Below are positions 12,701-27,000 of a stretch of DNA of 43,004 nucleotides, piece by piece (the first letter of the stretch is position 1; every line of letters starts with the position of its first letter). Source of the stretch: Ectocarpus siliculosus (taxonomy: Eukaryota > Sar > Phaeophyceae > Ectocarpales > Ectocarpaceae); assembly GCA_000310025.1 (NCBI GenBank), contig FN649749.1, forward strand, positions 3,118,693 through 3,161,696, written 5' to 3'. A program made the position numbers and the translations under genes. The notes beneath the pieces were generated by a model. That model was not told where the DNA came from, ran no database searches, and was given only the letters and a program-made list of their open reading frames with translations.

Positions 12701-15020
12701 GGATTCTCATATCGAAACTCCGGACGGTTCACATCGAGGTTTGCCCCCTCTGTCACCGAAGGCGACGCCTTTCTTGCAATGGCATTTCCCTCGTTTGACC
12801 ATCGGTCGCACGTCTCTCTTTCGCAACAGGTTTACTTCGAGACGGAGCATATGAAACCTTGTCGGCGTATGTTGACAAACAGGATTGGCCATGCCGCCGG
12901 AAAGCCCGGCCTACGTCTAGGAGTTTGAATGGAATCTAACTGTTAACTCTGCTCAATGTGTTGCAGCGGGGCGGTGTCCGAGACAGGAACATAAAAGGGA
13001 CCTAGAGAGTGAAGGACAAGGGATGAGGTACGCTCAACGGTACCAGAGTTTGCTCCTACACTTCCTCTCAAGCATGTCACATACGTCATCCTCGCGAGTG
13101 CTTTTGAGAGGGTCCAAAACGCCGACTCGAGAGAGGAAGTATGGGCACAAGCAAAATGAGATATATACAACACACAACGCATTTCCCCGTGTGTGTCACG
13201 AATGCCGTGCACACACCCAACCACTGGCTCGCCGCACACTGAGTCATTTTATTGTAGGCACGGCGCAAACTATGTTACCTCACGCGACGCCCGGTTGTCT
13301 AGCCGTCCATCAGCGAGCGCCCTCCCAATCTCACAGTCCAGCGTGTCTAGTGCCCCCCCGGCGAGCGCCGTCATCCCACTACCTGACGTTCCAGTTGCAG
13401 CAGGAACCACGCCGCTGTCGCTGGCGTTTGCGCCGCCAATGGTGGGTGCCTTGAAGCTTCTCAAGCTAGCCCCTCCAAGGTCTTCGGCCGCACCGCGAAA
13501 GCGTTGCATCGCAAACCGTACGAGGCCGCGGTTTGCGAGGCAGGCTGCAGGAGTGATCAGCTGCATGATTATATTCACGCAGTCCACACGAGCCGGGGTG
13601 GAATGGGCGGATTGGTTTGGGCTCGGCTGCTGCTTTTCGCAGTCGCGGAGTCTTGGACTACCAACCGCATACGCGTATCAGCATACATTTCAAGGCACAG
13701 GATGAGCAAGGGTTAGAAAGATCGGGAGCTAGTCGTAACAGCTTCAAAACTATTTCGAAGAGGTGTCTTCAACTATCCGCTAGCAATCGGGTTAGAAGGG
13801 TGTTTCTTGAAAACAGTAAGGGAGAAACACATAAATCTGTGGCGCCTCAAAGCGTGAGAAGCATCGTATAGTAGTCCGAGTCGACGCCTGGGCAGGTTTG
13901 TCGCCTTGATGTGTAACCTTGACGTCAAGATTGGTGCAGAATGTTGAAGACCACGAGGGAATGGCCGTGAAAAAGGAAAGCCTTTCTAAATGCCGGTACC
14001 AGTCAGATACCAATGACCAAACGCTAGCGTTGTACCCCGGAGAAATAACTGCACACCTTCGTGACGTCCCGTGATACACCCCCATCTGCAAGGGTGGCTA
14101 TCGCGCGGGTGAACGCCGCTTCTGCCCTCCGCAGCTCTCCCGCGGTGGCCGCGGCCACGCCGAGGTTAAACGCTGCCAGAACTCGATCGATCGAGCCCGT
14201 GGATTCGCGCTCCAGGGCATCGAATTCAATGGAAGCTGCACCTGACCGAGAAGCGTTGAGGTGCACCACTCCCTGGGGGGCGGCGGACAGGGGGTGCCCT
14301 CAGCGTCGACAATGCCCGTGTTACATAGCAGGGAACGAGACGCATGTGTGGAAAGAATTGGAACCGACTGAGACACATTTTTCCTACCCTCTATTAGTTG
14401 CCCATCAAACCAAAATGACCTAAACACACATCCCACGTTCTTCGATAGCAGAGGGCTTCCGTACGACAGCGCTAGAAAATTGTCTGTGGTACTTCGAAGA
14501 TGTCTGTACCCACCATGTTTATTCTCGACCGAGGATCTGCCACTTCCAAAGATGCCGCCGCTTTGTAGTCCGCGATGGCTCGGTCCCTCCGCCCTAGTCG
14601 CGCCTCTAGCTCCGCGCGCAAGTTGTAGGCCTTCGCGTTGAAGCCGTCCGTTCTTAGGCAACGCGTAACCAGCTCGAGCGCTCCGTTGAGCCCCCTCGGT
14701 AACCTCCGTCGCTTCACACCGCGGCATCGTGAGGGGTTGGTTGCTGCCGCTGTTCTCACCAGCGGCAGCGGGGACTCTTCGTCCTCCAACCTGCCTTCTC
14801 GCTGTCTTTCATCTCCAGCCCGATGTTCTTGCTGGTTATCGCTTCGGGCGGGCTGCGGACATTCTCCTTCGTCTTGTAGCACGTTGTCTGCCAAACCGTG
14901 GATAACGTTGCTCACGCTCCGCGGCTGTTGGTTGCCATCGTGCCCCGACTCGCAGTCCTGGGGACTCGCTTCACTGCCGACGTTCGTGCTTGTTGTGTCG
15001 GCTTCCTCGAAAAACGGCCT

Positions 15021-15060
<40 letters not shown>

Positions 15061-18000
15061 GGCGCAGGAGCATCGCCTGGGGGGGTGGCCGCCGCCACCG
15101 CGGCTACCGCCGCCGACGCTGCCGGCACCGCAGCCACAGTAGCACCAATACCTCCACTGGGTGAAAGGTGGGCTACTTCCCCTGTTGTTTCCTCTGAAAG
15201 TGTATCTGCTGCAGCCTTGTCGGCTATCCTTTTCTTTTCAGCTTGCAAACGACTGTGATAGTCTTGGAGAAGGGCAGAATCCCACGCTGCGATTCCCGTG
15301 ACAGCGGGGAAGGGTGGACCTCTCGAGGCCTTTTCGGCGGCGGCGTCCTCTGCGCTGTCTTCGCTTATGCTGGCACGTGGGCCTGCTGAGCGTATGCACG
15401 TTGATATGGCCTCCGAGAGAGACCACTCGTAGAGGACGGTCGCTTGCTCGAACCCCCCCTGGAATGATAGATGGACGTGCCGGAACATCAAGGCAGGAGA
15501 TTCGAAGCACTCTGCGAAGTGAAAACGTGCCGCGCTGTTGGCAACCAATATACCAAACTTTACGAGAGAGGTGGGTCCGATCAAAGGCGGTGGAGAATGT
15601 GTCTGACACGCGATACATCACCCGGGGACTGTGCAGTAGCGAATCTGGGGCTTATATCGAGATCACTTGTTTGCAAGGTCCAGGACTGGGTGGGCATGAG
15701 GGGCCAGATCACAGAATACGCCCCCTGCGCTTCGTCGGAAGTACAGCAGGTTTCAGAAAGTTGGATCAACCTTTGTTTCTGCGTTCGCACGCCATGATAA
15801 TAGCATGTCTGGTGAAAGATGAAAGATTGTCGTGCTAAAGGACGTAGTTACGACGATCACCTCCAAAGCCGACTGAAAGCTTGCCGTGCACTGCTCGTCT
15901 TTTCCCAACATAAACAGGGCCCGCCCACGGAGTAGTCTTCGGATGCGCGGAGCACGAAATGTGTCAAGAACGGGCACCAGGAAGGAGGCAATTGCACACG
16001 GAAAACGAGCACCCCGTACGGGCGGGGGTCAGGAAAAATAGGGGCGTCGGAATGAAAGACGCTATCTGAGTCATCAGACAGATGAACAGGCCCTACAGTT
16101 GCTGGTTGGATAGTTGTTTCTCACTTTTGACCGCGTAAAAAAAACAGCCAGCGGTCACAAACTAGAGGGGCACTCGATCTGCAACGAAACCTACATCACA
16201 TAGTAGCAGACCCGACACGGACGCCCCGAGAAGAAAGCGTGCTAAATAGCTTCCAACGTGTGCTAAAGAAATGGGTTCCAAATGGTATGGCAAAACAATT
16301 TGCTGCGACGTTTAGCTACAACCCCACGGGTTGAGCAATAGTTACAGGGACGGTCGTTGTTGGGGATGAGTCGCTACACTTGGTAGACGAAACAGCGTTC
16401 AGAAGTTTCTCGCTGTTCAATATTAAATCTGCAGAAGGACGACCCGATTATCCCTGGCATCTTTTGGCGATGCTAGTGCCTGTTTTCCGGCGACCAAACA
16501 CTAGCTTCCTCTGCAGCAACTCACTACCTTGATAGGCGATAAAGGCTGTTGGTCATCCTGGGTGTCTCTCCCACTCCGAAACGGCAACGAATACACCGGG
16601 ATCAACAACGGTGTTCACGCACCTCGCGGTCGAGTATCCCTCCTGGAGTGAGCGTTTGTCTATTCCGAATGGGGGTGCCTCTGACATTTGGAGCTTGTCA
16701 ACCGCTGCCGCCCCGTCCTCGGCATCTCCAACCGCAGCCAAGTCCCCGACAGCACTACCGTAGCATTCCAAAAATTTCGAGAGGACCTGATCGGCCTTTC
16801 CTGGCTGCTTCGAACCTAAGTAGGAACTGGCGTGGTGTTTTGTTTTCCCGAGCATGAGGATAGGACGAACGAGATAGATGCCGGGGGAAGAGAAATGCGA
16901 AGGGAAACGGTGGCTTGGCAATAGGATGGGGGAATGCGGAAATAAGTCGCTGTTGCGTCGTTCTTGAACTATTTCAAACGGATAGTCGATGTGTCGAAAG
17001 ACTTCCAAAAGAAAACAGCACCATGTAGCAACAACGGTGACCGTGGTGCGTTCACTGCAGTAGTTCATACAACCACGGCCAGCCAGCGTATCCCTGCCGT
17101 CGGTGTTGAAGCTGTAGTCCACTCCTGAGCCAAGCGTCATTTCTAGGGTGAGATCGATGTCGGTAGAAAAACAAACGGTAGCCAAACCTGGCGAGGTGAT
17201 TGAGGTGCTCGATCGTCGGGTCTTTCTCGTACACCAGTTCGAAGTACGCGCTTGCCTGCCCGTAACTTCGTTCGAGCTCCTTCAATCGGCCTTTCCACCA
17301 CACAACCTGTTACCAGGACAAATACACATTTAGTCCTGAAACGGTGCGAGCAGGAAAACTAATGCCTGTACTTTCCTCATCTGTCGCTGGTACGACTAGC
17401 ACCATCCCAGTTACAGGGGGAAGCCGAGCTACATGGAGAAACATCCCGCCCCAGCAACGGGCCTGAGTTTACAACAGGCTACCTGCAAGGATGCCGTATC
17501 TGATATATTTTCGGTTAACACTTACCATAAGGTCCCGTAAACGTGCGTTGCAGGGGCTCCTTGTCGTACCCGTGTCAACTGAGAGGAGAGGCGACCACAG
17601 GAATCTCGTAATCATGTCTATCGCTTCGGCGGCATAGCGTTCGCCGGTCCCTCCACCCTGACGCGATCGTGTATGTGACCGTATTCGACGCAGTCACAAG
17701 GAAAGTATAAGTAACTTGGCAGAGCAAAGCATGCGTTGTTTTCCATCACGATGACTTTCACGCAAGGTTCACTGCTGATGAGGCTCGGACTATCTGAAAA
17801 GGATGGAAGTCGGCGAAACGGGGGCACCAATGTATTGCGTCGCGTTGACAATCATCCATCGCTTTACGTCGCTCAACGTCCGTTTCCCGCCGCCCGACCG
17901 TTTTCGCAAGCGAGTTATTGGGAGCATTCGCTGTCAGAATGGAGGCGCGTTACAACATAGCCAAAGTGAAAGCGTTTGCATACGGCAACAACAGCGTCAC

Positions 18001-21000
18001 AACCTACCTCTTTCTCGAGGTGGCTTAGTCGCGAATCGAGCCTAGCTCTAAGTAGTACCGGGGTGGAGGACCATGGGCGGAGGTGCTGGGCACGAGAGTA
18101 GTCACGCATCGCCCGATCGTGTTGGCCTGCCTTCTCCGCCGCCTTTTTCAACACGGCAGCAAATAAAAGGTCTTAGCAGTTTTGACTCCTTAGAAAGCTG
18201 GTTTGATCACTGGCACGCCACTCGCGTTGTGAGTGTAGCACATGTCGTAGGGCTTGATATTAATAGTTCAACACTACATATGGAGTTATTTTCGCCTCTC
18301 AGCTATTCTGCCTTTGTGCACCAGATTCGACACTGTGCACTCTCTGATGATGACGTACACGGGTTTGGAAAAAATCGGTGTCGCATGCGTAGAAAAGCAA
18401 ACATGCCATAGATACAAAAGAACGTCGGAGTTTTTTTACGGCGGACAAGAACCACTTTGCCCCTCATGCACCAACGTCCCAGCATCAATGGCATAATCAA
18501 CAACGTCAGCGGGACGTACAGCACATGAAAGCATGTTTCTCACCTGCCCTCGCAGGATGAAGCCGTGGTAACTCCGGGGGCACAAAGAAAGGAGCCCCGT
18601 AGCCAGACGTGCCGCCTGCGGCCGTGAAAGAAAGTGGAAGACAGAAGATGTCCCGCATCGAGAATTGACGATAGATTGAAGGCGAACGGGACTCGGGAGT
18701 GTTTCTTCAAGAAACAAAAGAAGATACACAGGTTTTACCAAGGAGTTTTTTCCAGCACCCCGCATTTCGATGAAAAGGCTTGTGGGTTGACATCGCCCCA
18801 ACCGATGAGACATCTCGCACGAAAAAGCTACAGTAGTAGATGTTCTGCCCGTGAGTATGGTCAATTGTTTCCTGCATTCAACTTGAAGGGTGTATGGGCA
18901 AGTTTGCAAGCATGAGCAACCTCTTGGAAGGCTTCTAGACTACGGTACTAAAGAATGAACGATCACGGGCGGGCGGACGTGTGTATGGTTCGTCCTGCAA
19001 GGCTCCCAGTGCAACAACTCCGCACGGCATCCACTGGGTGCCAACGGCTAATACTTGAGACGTGCCGCCAAATTCCCCGCCCATCCCTCGATCTATTCTC
19101 TTCGCCAAATTCCCCCGTCGATATCTCGATCTATTCTCGGGAGTCCCCTTTCACGCCTGTCGATTCAAAAGGTCTCACCTCTCTTGCCCAATAGTCAAAG
19201 TTTGCTTTTATTGATTGCCTGGACAATCCCTCGATATCCGTGACGGCCTGCCCTTTTCTCCCCGAACCGCTTGCACTTTGTAGAGCGAGGGACGCCGCCT
19301 TCGCCCAAAGCTTCGGCGTGTCGGGCGCCGCCGCCAACGCCTCTCGACAGTCTATGCAAGCGTCTTCCACCAAGCCCAAACCTTCTCTCGCCGCGCTCCG
19401 CATGGCATATAACTCCGCCATCGTTTCACTGCCGGCGTCAGCGGTGGCGGAAGCCACAGAAGCACCACTAGCGGCGGCGCTTCGAGTGTTCCGCTTCCTC
19501 GGTTCGTCTTCTCTCGTCGACTTGTTTCGAGGAGACCTGCCGTCGGAGTCGCTTCTCTCGCCATCGTGTAGGGAAGAGGAGCGGTCGTGACGGTCTGGCA
19601 CAACTTGGTCCACGTCGGCGTCCCGTTCGGGCATGGGCATCACTATAATCTCGACCTTCGCTGGCAGCGGAGGGTTGGTGAGGTTGTTGTGCCTCGTAGT
19701 ATTGTCGTCACCGTCGTCGGCCGAAGTGTTAAGAGTCCTTGGCGTGGTACGTGAAGCCATGTGTGGCCGGCCTCTCCTGTCGGCGTGGTTATTCCTTCCT
19801 GTGATTCTCCCTCTTGGACTCTTATTTCCACCACCCACAGCGCCGGAAACGGAGCCGGGGGGGGTGGCGTTGTTCAAGGTAGTGGCCGGAGCCCCGAGCC
19901 CGACCTCAACCCCGGCCGCGGCAAGCGCTATTGTAAGGCTGGCATCCGCTCTCTTCAGCAGCTCTGTAGATCGGTTCAGCAGGTGGCCGTGCTCGTCACT
20001 CGCATCATCGGCATGGTCGTGGCTCCCATGATCTCGATCCCCGTGACCATCGACACCCGTCGTTGTTGCGGTGCTCACCCTTGAGCTTGTTTGATTCTCG
20101 GGTTTTCCGCTTGTCCCAGAGTTTAACTTAAGGTTTCTATCGTGCTGAAAAAGGGCCGCGGCCATGGCTCGATGCACGGCCAGGAGACCGGCAAGACTTT
20201 CCGTATTCCACGGCAGCAGAAGCGAGGCTGCTTTCGCCGCCGCTGCAGTTGCTGCCTCTGTCGCTGCCGCCTTCGGCGCTGTTACCGCCTGTTGGAGCTT
20301 GTTCTTGGGTCCGGTGGCGGGGCATGGGGAGGGAGCGGCTCGGTGCCGGGGAGGTGAACGAGACGGAGACGGACTCGAAGCCGTCGTTCGCTCTCCGCCT
20401 GGTTTCACCGTTGGTTTTTGCTGAGCCTTTGTAATTCTCGTCTGGCCTGTAGTTTTCTTTTTGGCTTTCTTCTTGCCGGCGGCGTTAGACACTGCCGCAA
20501 GGGTCGCGGCGTGGAAAGAGTTTATGTTGTTTCCCTTGCCCGATCCGGTGCCGACGCCGAAAACCATCGGCCCGAAGACGGGAGGACCGCCCGGAGGGCT
20601 CGTCCTAGGGAGGCAAAGGTAGCAGATTGCGGCTTCCAGGAGCGGGATGATTTCCGTAGGATCTTCTCCAGCTAACTCTGTTAGATGGGCCCTGCAGCGG
20701 TTCCACGTTTTGGCACGGCGAGGGAGACAGCTGAGCTTTTCGGGCATCGAACATATGGCCTTCACCGACCGATCATCTTAGGTTGGGTTTACGGGTGGTC
20801 GTTGATTACACGTCGGGTCACATTGTGTGGGAAGAAGTTGGCACTTCGGACGGATATCCTCCCGCGTTTTTACCACCAACGTCGGGATATCGCGACAGTC
20901 CGTTTTTTCACATGAAAAGCGATGGAAGGGAGTTGGTGGAGTACCCCGCCGATTAAGGAGCATCTCGACCGGAAATCGTGAATTCGTGGTAATTCGTGGA

Positions 21001-24000
21001 TATATATTGCGATGGCTATCAGAAAAGGGAAACGAGTGTGTGGGACAGCGGGGGAGGGTAACAGACTAAGTTACCAGGTTCGGGTGCAACTTTCGCGTGT
21101 GCCCTCCTGCAGCACCTGGTATCTCACCTTCGCTCCAGCACGCCGGGTATCATGTGTAGTACTTTCAGTAGGTGAGTCAGCAGGGTTTCTAGTTCTTTCG
21201 GTAGCTTCATCCATGGCTTCTTCTTGGTGTAGTTGGTCGTTCCTCCGCCGTGGTTGCTCCCGGGTCTTGATGTTTCGCCGCTGTTGGTTCCACCAACTCC
21301 AACCCCATCTTCTGGGGCGTCAGCGGGTGGTTTTTCGCCGCCATGAGCGTGTGCCTGGCCGGACAGTCACAAGGATAGGCTGTACCTTTGTTTTGTGAAG
21401 GGAAGACTCTATTAATATCCTCCATCTGGAGTGCGGAATGAGAGTACTTATATAAACTTCTTCGTACGAATGAGGTAGAGGAATGAAGAATCAATGGGGT
21501 GTCGCACCGTCCAGCAGGCGTTGTTCGCACCTCGATATCGACCCCAGCTTCTGCAGCGGAGACCAGGATTCCGTGCACCACATCAGGCAAACTCCTTCTG
21601 CTGCCGCCCTTGCCACCGCGCTTCATCTTCGCTCTCATTTTGTTCCACCCCCCACCGACGCCCCCCCCTCCTTCTCTTCTGATAGGGATGTTCTTCGCTT
21701 GGCAGTGGCTCTTCCAACGTGGTTTCCACTCGGCGACCAAGCTAGATAGTTTGCCTTCTAGCACGGCGAACACGCCTCTCAAACTCTACGCAAGACGGGC
21801 GTGCAAAAAAACAGCTCTGAGAGTTTGATCGTCAAAACCACGATAGTTTGACCAGAAAGGATAATCGTCAAGTTTCTACCCAACAGGCGGAGAGCATGCT
21901 TTCTCTGTCAGACTCAACATTTGAACTAGAGAGTAAAACACACGAATCACTGGCCTTGTTCGTTCTCTATTCAAGATACGTCACACCTGGCCGAACCCCA
22001 GCAGCTGGAGATGGTTGTTCGGTGGTTCGGACGGACATTACCCCCTCGAATGCGCATGGCAACTTGTAGGCTCTGAGCTAATTGGATTTACAATGCATGA
22101 GACCAATTGGACTGAATTTGATGGCCGAGCACAGAACAATTAACAGTCTCATAGAAAATGACGTGGAAAAGGGTTCTGTGACTTCTCTCGTCGGAAAAAT
22201 GTTGCAAGCTAACAAACTCGCCTATTCGTGTCTGGCCAAGACGCTGGCAATGCCATGGATAGTTGTTGTGATGATCAGTGTACAATCTTGAAGTGATTGT
22301 TGGGATAACGGAAACTACAGCGCAAAAGCTTGGGTCACAGGCAACTTCATCGAATCTACCCTCTCAGGCTATTACCTACCTCTTCGCCGCTCTGAAGAAT
22401 CTCCTGCCTCGTCGACGGTCGTTTTTTTATGGGTTGCCCCTCGGTGGCAGCACCAGCACCACCACGAGTACCTGGTAGATCCATCGTTTTGTCTGCTCTA
22501 TCATCATTGGCAGGGCGCTGAGATAGGTCGGCGAGCTTCTCGATAGCGGTTGCGAGAACCCGAGGAGTGCGGACATCGGCTCGCCACGCCATCCGTTCGT
22601 CTCCCTGTGTTAGCCCAAACCCGATCATATCGATGATGTCAGTCGTAAGACATTGACTTCGGCCAACTGCGGGTAACTAAGAGATGAATTTATCAATGAG
22701 TGCCGTAAGTTCGTGTCGGCTCAGGAGCCAACCTCGCTTCAAGTACAGTACCGTTGCCTCAGCGGGTACGCCATAAAATAAGGGTACATATCATCTCACC
22801 AGTAAGAGCTGTAGCGAATCTATGGCCGCCTCAAGATTACAACGGTTGTCTTCGTCTGTCTTGGCGAGTCTCTCGGCGTCCTCCTCCTCCTCCTCCCTCT
22901 CCTCCTCCTCCTCCTCTGACTCTTCTTCCTCCGTCTCTTCTCCCTCTGTCTCTTCCTCCATTACGGCAAACTCTTGTTCTTTTCCAACCACGTTTGTGTG
23001 GTCATTTTCCCCTTCGGTCGTCCGTTGTTCACCCCCTTTCCCATCGTCGTGTTCTTTCCCCTGCGGTCGTTCAAGGTCTATCGAATTGTCAGACTCCTCG
23101 CCCGTCCCCTCACCCTCACCCTCTTTATTGTGTTCCTTGTCTAATCTGGCATTGCCGAGACCATCTTCGTCACCCATCGCGTGCTTCTTTTGAGGACCGC
23201 CATCGGTTTTAGGCTGGGCGATATCTCCGTGCCCACCATCCACTGCCGAATCAATGACGGGCATGGAGCCGTCGCTCCCCGCAGCAGCCACAGCCCCGAC
23301 CTTCGTCGATTGTTTTGTAACATGCGTCTTCCCTTTTTTCTCCTCTGTCGTCTGCTCCTCACCCTCGGCGTCGCAGACTTGGTCGTGGCCACCGCTTGCA
23401 GGTGGAGTGTTGTCACCCTTTTCACCTCCGCTTCTAGCGTGCTCAGCCGCCTCAAGACAGCGTTGTTCCGGCTGTTGCCCTTGATGGTGGGGCTTTGTGG
23501 GAGAAGCAGAGTCGGTAGTTTCGGCGGCAGCAGCCGCCACTACAGTCGTCGCCGGCTTCACCGCGGATGCCGTCTGCTCTCCCTGTTCTTCCGTGTGGGT
23601 CTTATGTGTCCCCACATCCGATAAACCCACGGTTGTAGGTTGACCACCACTACTATCATCTTGTTGTTTGTCACCGTCGCCGGTATCGATGACGACATGT
23701 TTTACTGAGGTGGTGAGGCTGGACATCGCAACCGCGGCGGCCGACGGGGCCTTGTTTTCAGCGTCCGGCGTCTGCGAGAAACGGCGTGGAAGCACCGTTC
23801 ATTCGTTGGTCGATGATGAACAATCCCGCAAAACTACGGGGGTTAAGAGAAACACCTTCATTTCATTTTCACGGGGACACCTGTGCGGGCTGCATTGTTT
23901 ACGAAATTGTCCGAGAAATGTGATGCTCAACGGTAGACGGCTTTTGTGAGGTACGCGAATGCTGGGACCCTGCCGCCAAACAAGAAAATTGTCTTGGGGC

Positions 24001-27000
24001 ATTTTCCCGTTGACCTCTTGTGGTCCCCTTGGAACTCAGGCTCTCGCCTCCAACTGGACGGCGTTCTTCTAGGCTATCGTTGTTCCATCTCGCTAGCTGA
24101 TACAACTACCCACGCACCAACAACCATTGCACCATTGAGTAACCTGTGGCATCGAGATTGTGCATTGCAGTGACCGCGGGCAGTATTGGGTTTCCTGGAC
24201 ATACTTTAGAAGAAAACCAATCTGTACGGTTATTATCTCGTATTTCCGCTTTCCCTTCAGGTTATTCTCTTGGTTGGTGTAGCGGTCGCTCGCGTAGTAG
24301 CCCCGTCCTTTGATCTGCTCGATGAGCCTACGCACCCATATTGATAGTCACCCCGCTCCTATGCGAAAATAGCTCTTATCTAAATTTTCTATGTAGAGCA
24401 CATACCTCGTGAGTAGCAGCGCCGTCCTCAGCGCCGTTATCGTTTCCTCCGCCCGGTTTGCCGCCCTGAACAGCCCTCTTTCTCTTCGCCCTCTTCGCTT
24501 TATTGCGTAAGGACGCTTGCCTTTCTCCAAAAGCACCACCAGTCCCACCACCAGTAGTCCCCTTTGTTTTTTTGTCTTTTTCATGTCGCTGCCCCATGTT
24601 TCGCGTGGCCAAGTCCGCGATAGCCACCTTTGCCCATACCGCAGCCTCGTAGGTCTCTCCCTGGTCATCGTCCTCACTCTGTACGTCTTGAAACAGGATG
24701 GAGCCCAGGTTTGGTTCGCCATCACCGCCGCGGCTTTCTCCCGCTATTTCCTGATCCCCTCCCCCCCCACCCTGCGGGTGTAGAGGGCCCGGGCGGAATC
24801 AGTATTGATCGGTACTTTTCTTTCACCGTTACAGACACTCAAAGTACGAATAGGAAGCAGTGCTAACTCACGGCTTAATCAGGTACTTCAGGATTTCCCC
24901 CTCCAACCGTTTTCTCAAGGAAATCTTACCGGATTTCTTTATCCGCATGCTTCGGGGTGATTCCCAGACTGTCATTTGTTCCCAAACGTGAGGCTAGTTC
25001 TTGCCACGTCACTCACAACGACAGCAGTTTCAGTCGAATGGGGAACTCACCTACACCCCGCCATGTTTCACAAGTCTTGTTTACGCGAGTGAGTGCCAAT
25101 GTACGTTCAGGAGTGGAAGTATAGGCATTTGAAGGGACAGTCGTGGTGTCTACATTTTAGAAGCATAACTTTTACTTGTAACTGGATGGATAACGCAAGC
25201 CTGCTCCACCTGTAGGTGTTGGTCGTGGATGTGTCTCTTCACTTGTGCGTCCATCTCCCGGGCGGCAAGAACAGCGGCGGCAAATTGTCCCGTATCCTGC
25301 AGCCACTGAATCTGCATGTCACGTGGTCAGAGTCCGGACCGCCATAGCAGCATCCCCCTGTCAAGTCTTGCAATTCTTGTCTGCTGTAGCAACTCAAGGG
25401 CTGTGGAAGAATGAGGCGCGAGGGGATCCGCTTGTGTACCCCGCGGCGCAGGCGCTGTTAATATGTTTTACGGTCCGGGTATGGACAGGGCGAAGATTAT
25501 CACCTCTAACTTGTACGCTTCGTGGGTGACCAAGCTCGCCACTCCGCTCGATCCGCCAGGCAATGCCGAGTGTCGATCCGCGAGCTCTCGGATCTCACGA
25601 GTGCAAACGATTGCTGCTTCCAGCTTCTCTTGTTGCGCTAAGCATTTGGCCGCCACCAGCATGACCCGTGCCCTGCCGACGGAAGGGGGGAGGGGCGGGG
25701 TTCGGCCTGATGCGAACGGTGCCTTCAGGTCGCATGCATTCACTTCCAGTACTGTTACATGCACGTTTCCGACCATCTGGTGAAAACGGAGAATCTTCCC
25801 TTTATCACACCTCCGATGGGAAATGGTGGTCGCGCAATGGTGGACATATTCACGCGGCTCTAGCTTCAAAGCTTGTCACACAGCACAAGACCAAAATGTA
25901 TTTGCAAAACGGTAAGAACAAGGGGCTCTCGTTTCCGAGGGGTTGACCACATCGACTACCTGAGTCCTCTTCTGGCGGCAAGGAAAGTGGACACGACAGC
26001 AGCAAAGCTGGCCTTCGCGTAACGGCGGCGCAGGACGGCACGATTGACGATCGCTCGCCAACGTCTTTTTCCGGACAGTTTCGCCTCCTGACTTGTCGAG
26101 TTCAGCAGGCGGAAGGTAGCAAGAGTATCAGCAGGTATTACCGTTAGTTCCCGACAGACGCTGAGGCTCAACCACTGTCATTAATGGGTGACAAGTTTTA
26201 GAGTCGGCGTGCTACTCTTTACATCGATTATCCTTTCTCGCTTGCGTAGCTCCGTTCTGAAGAAAGCGGTCGGACAAGACCCAGATCAACAACAGTAGCA
26301 ACAACGGTGGAGACGGGTGTAACCCATCGAAAGTGTTTCCAAAGCCAGCACAATGGAACGTTTTGTCAGGCCGCCGCACTGCCCAAAACCCCAGCCGCTG
26401 GTAGGCCATTGATGGTGCTAGATTTGCGCTTCTTCGGTGAATCCCTCACCTCCGTACGCTCCTCATCTGAATCCACGTCGTCGACGCCGACACCTTCTCC
26501 CTGCTCCAACCCCTTCAGCGCCACACGCACGTCTTCGCCAGCTTCATCCCACAGGCCCAGGGCGGCGCGAACACGCGCCCTCAACTCGCTCAGGATGACC
26601 AGCAGATGTGGTGCTTCGTTGCAAGCTACTGCCTCGCAGAGTGCTGCATGGGCGCTGGGGGAACGAGGGGGGGTTTATCCGCTGTATGTTGCATCTTGTA
26701 CATTTCACCGTCGTCGGCTAGATTGGTCTGAAATGCAGTCGTTGATTGCATCCTGTTGGCGATATCGCAAGGCAAATTTCCTAAATCTCTGGCCTACAAT
26801 CATTCGCATTTTTTGCCACCTGGTCGTGTTATGTTTCGGGTTCAGATATCTCCCGAACTGCTCTCACGGGGTATTCCTCTCTAAAACGTTCGAATTATGT
26901 CTTTCCTTGCACCGCCTGTGTTTCGACATAGCTCGTGAGAACCGGGTAGGTTCCCAGGGACACGGCTTTAAGGCGGGAACGGCACCGCAGTTGAATCTCA

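Noticed and set aside
21207-21530. Continuation of exon 10's frame to 21207
   Set aside because: The downstream part gives no helix and breaks the phase chain; splicing at 21531 and 21354 restores a helical frame.
24348-24725. 125-codon minus-strand ORF
   Set aside because: Shadow frame of exon 7; it does not join exons 6 and 8.
25876-26061. 61-codon Cys-rich minus-strand ORF
   Set aside because: Other frame of exon 5; wrong phase for exons 4 and 6.
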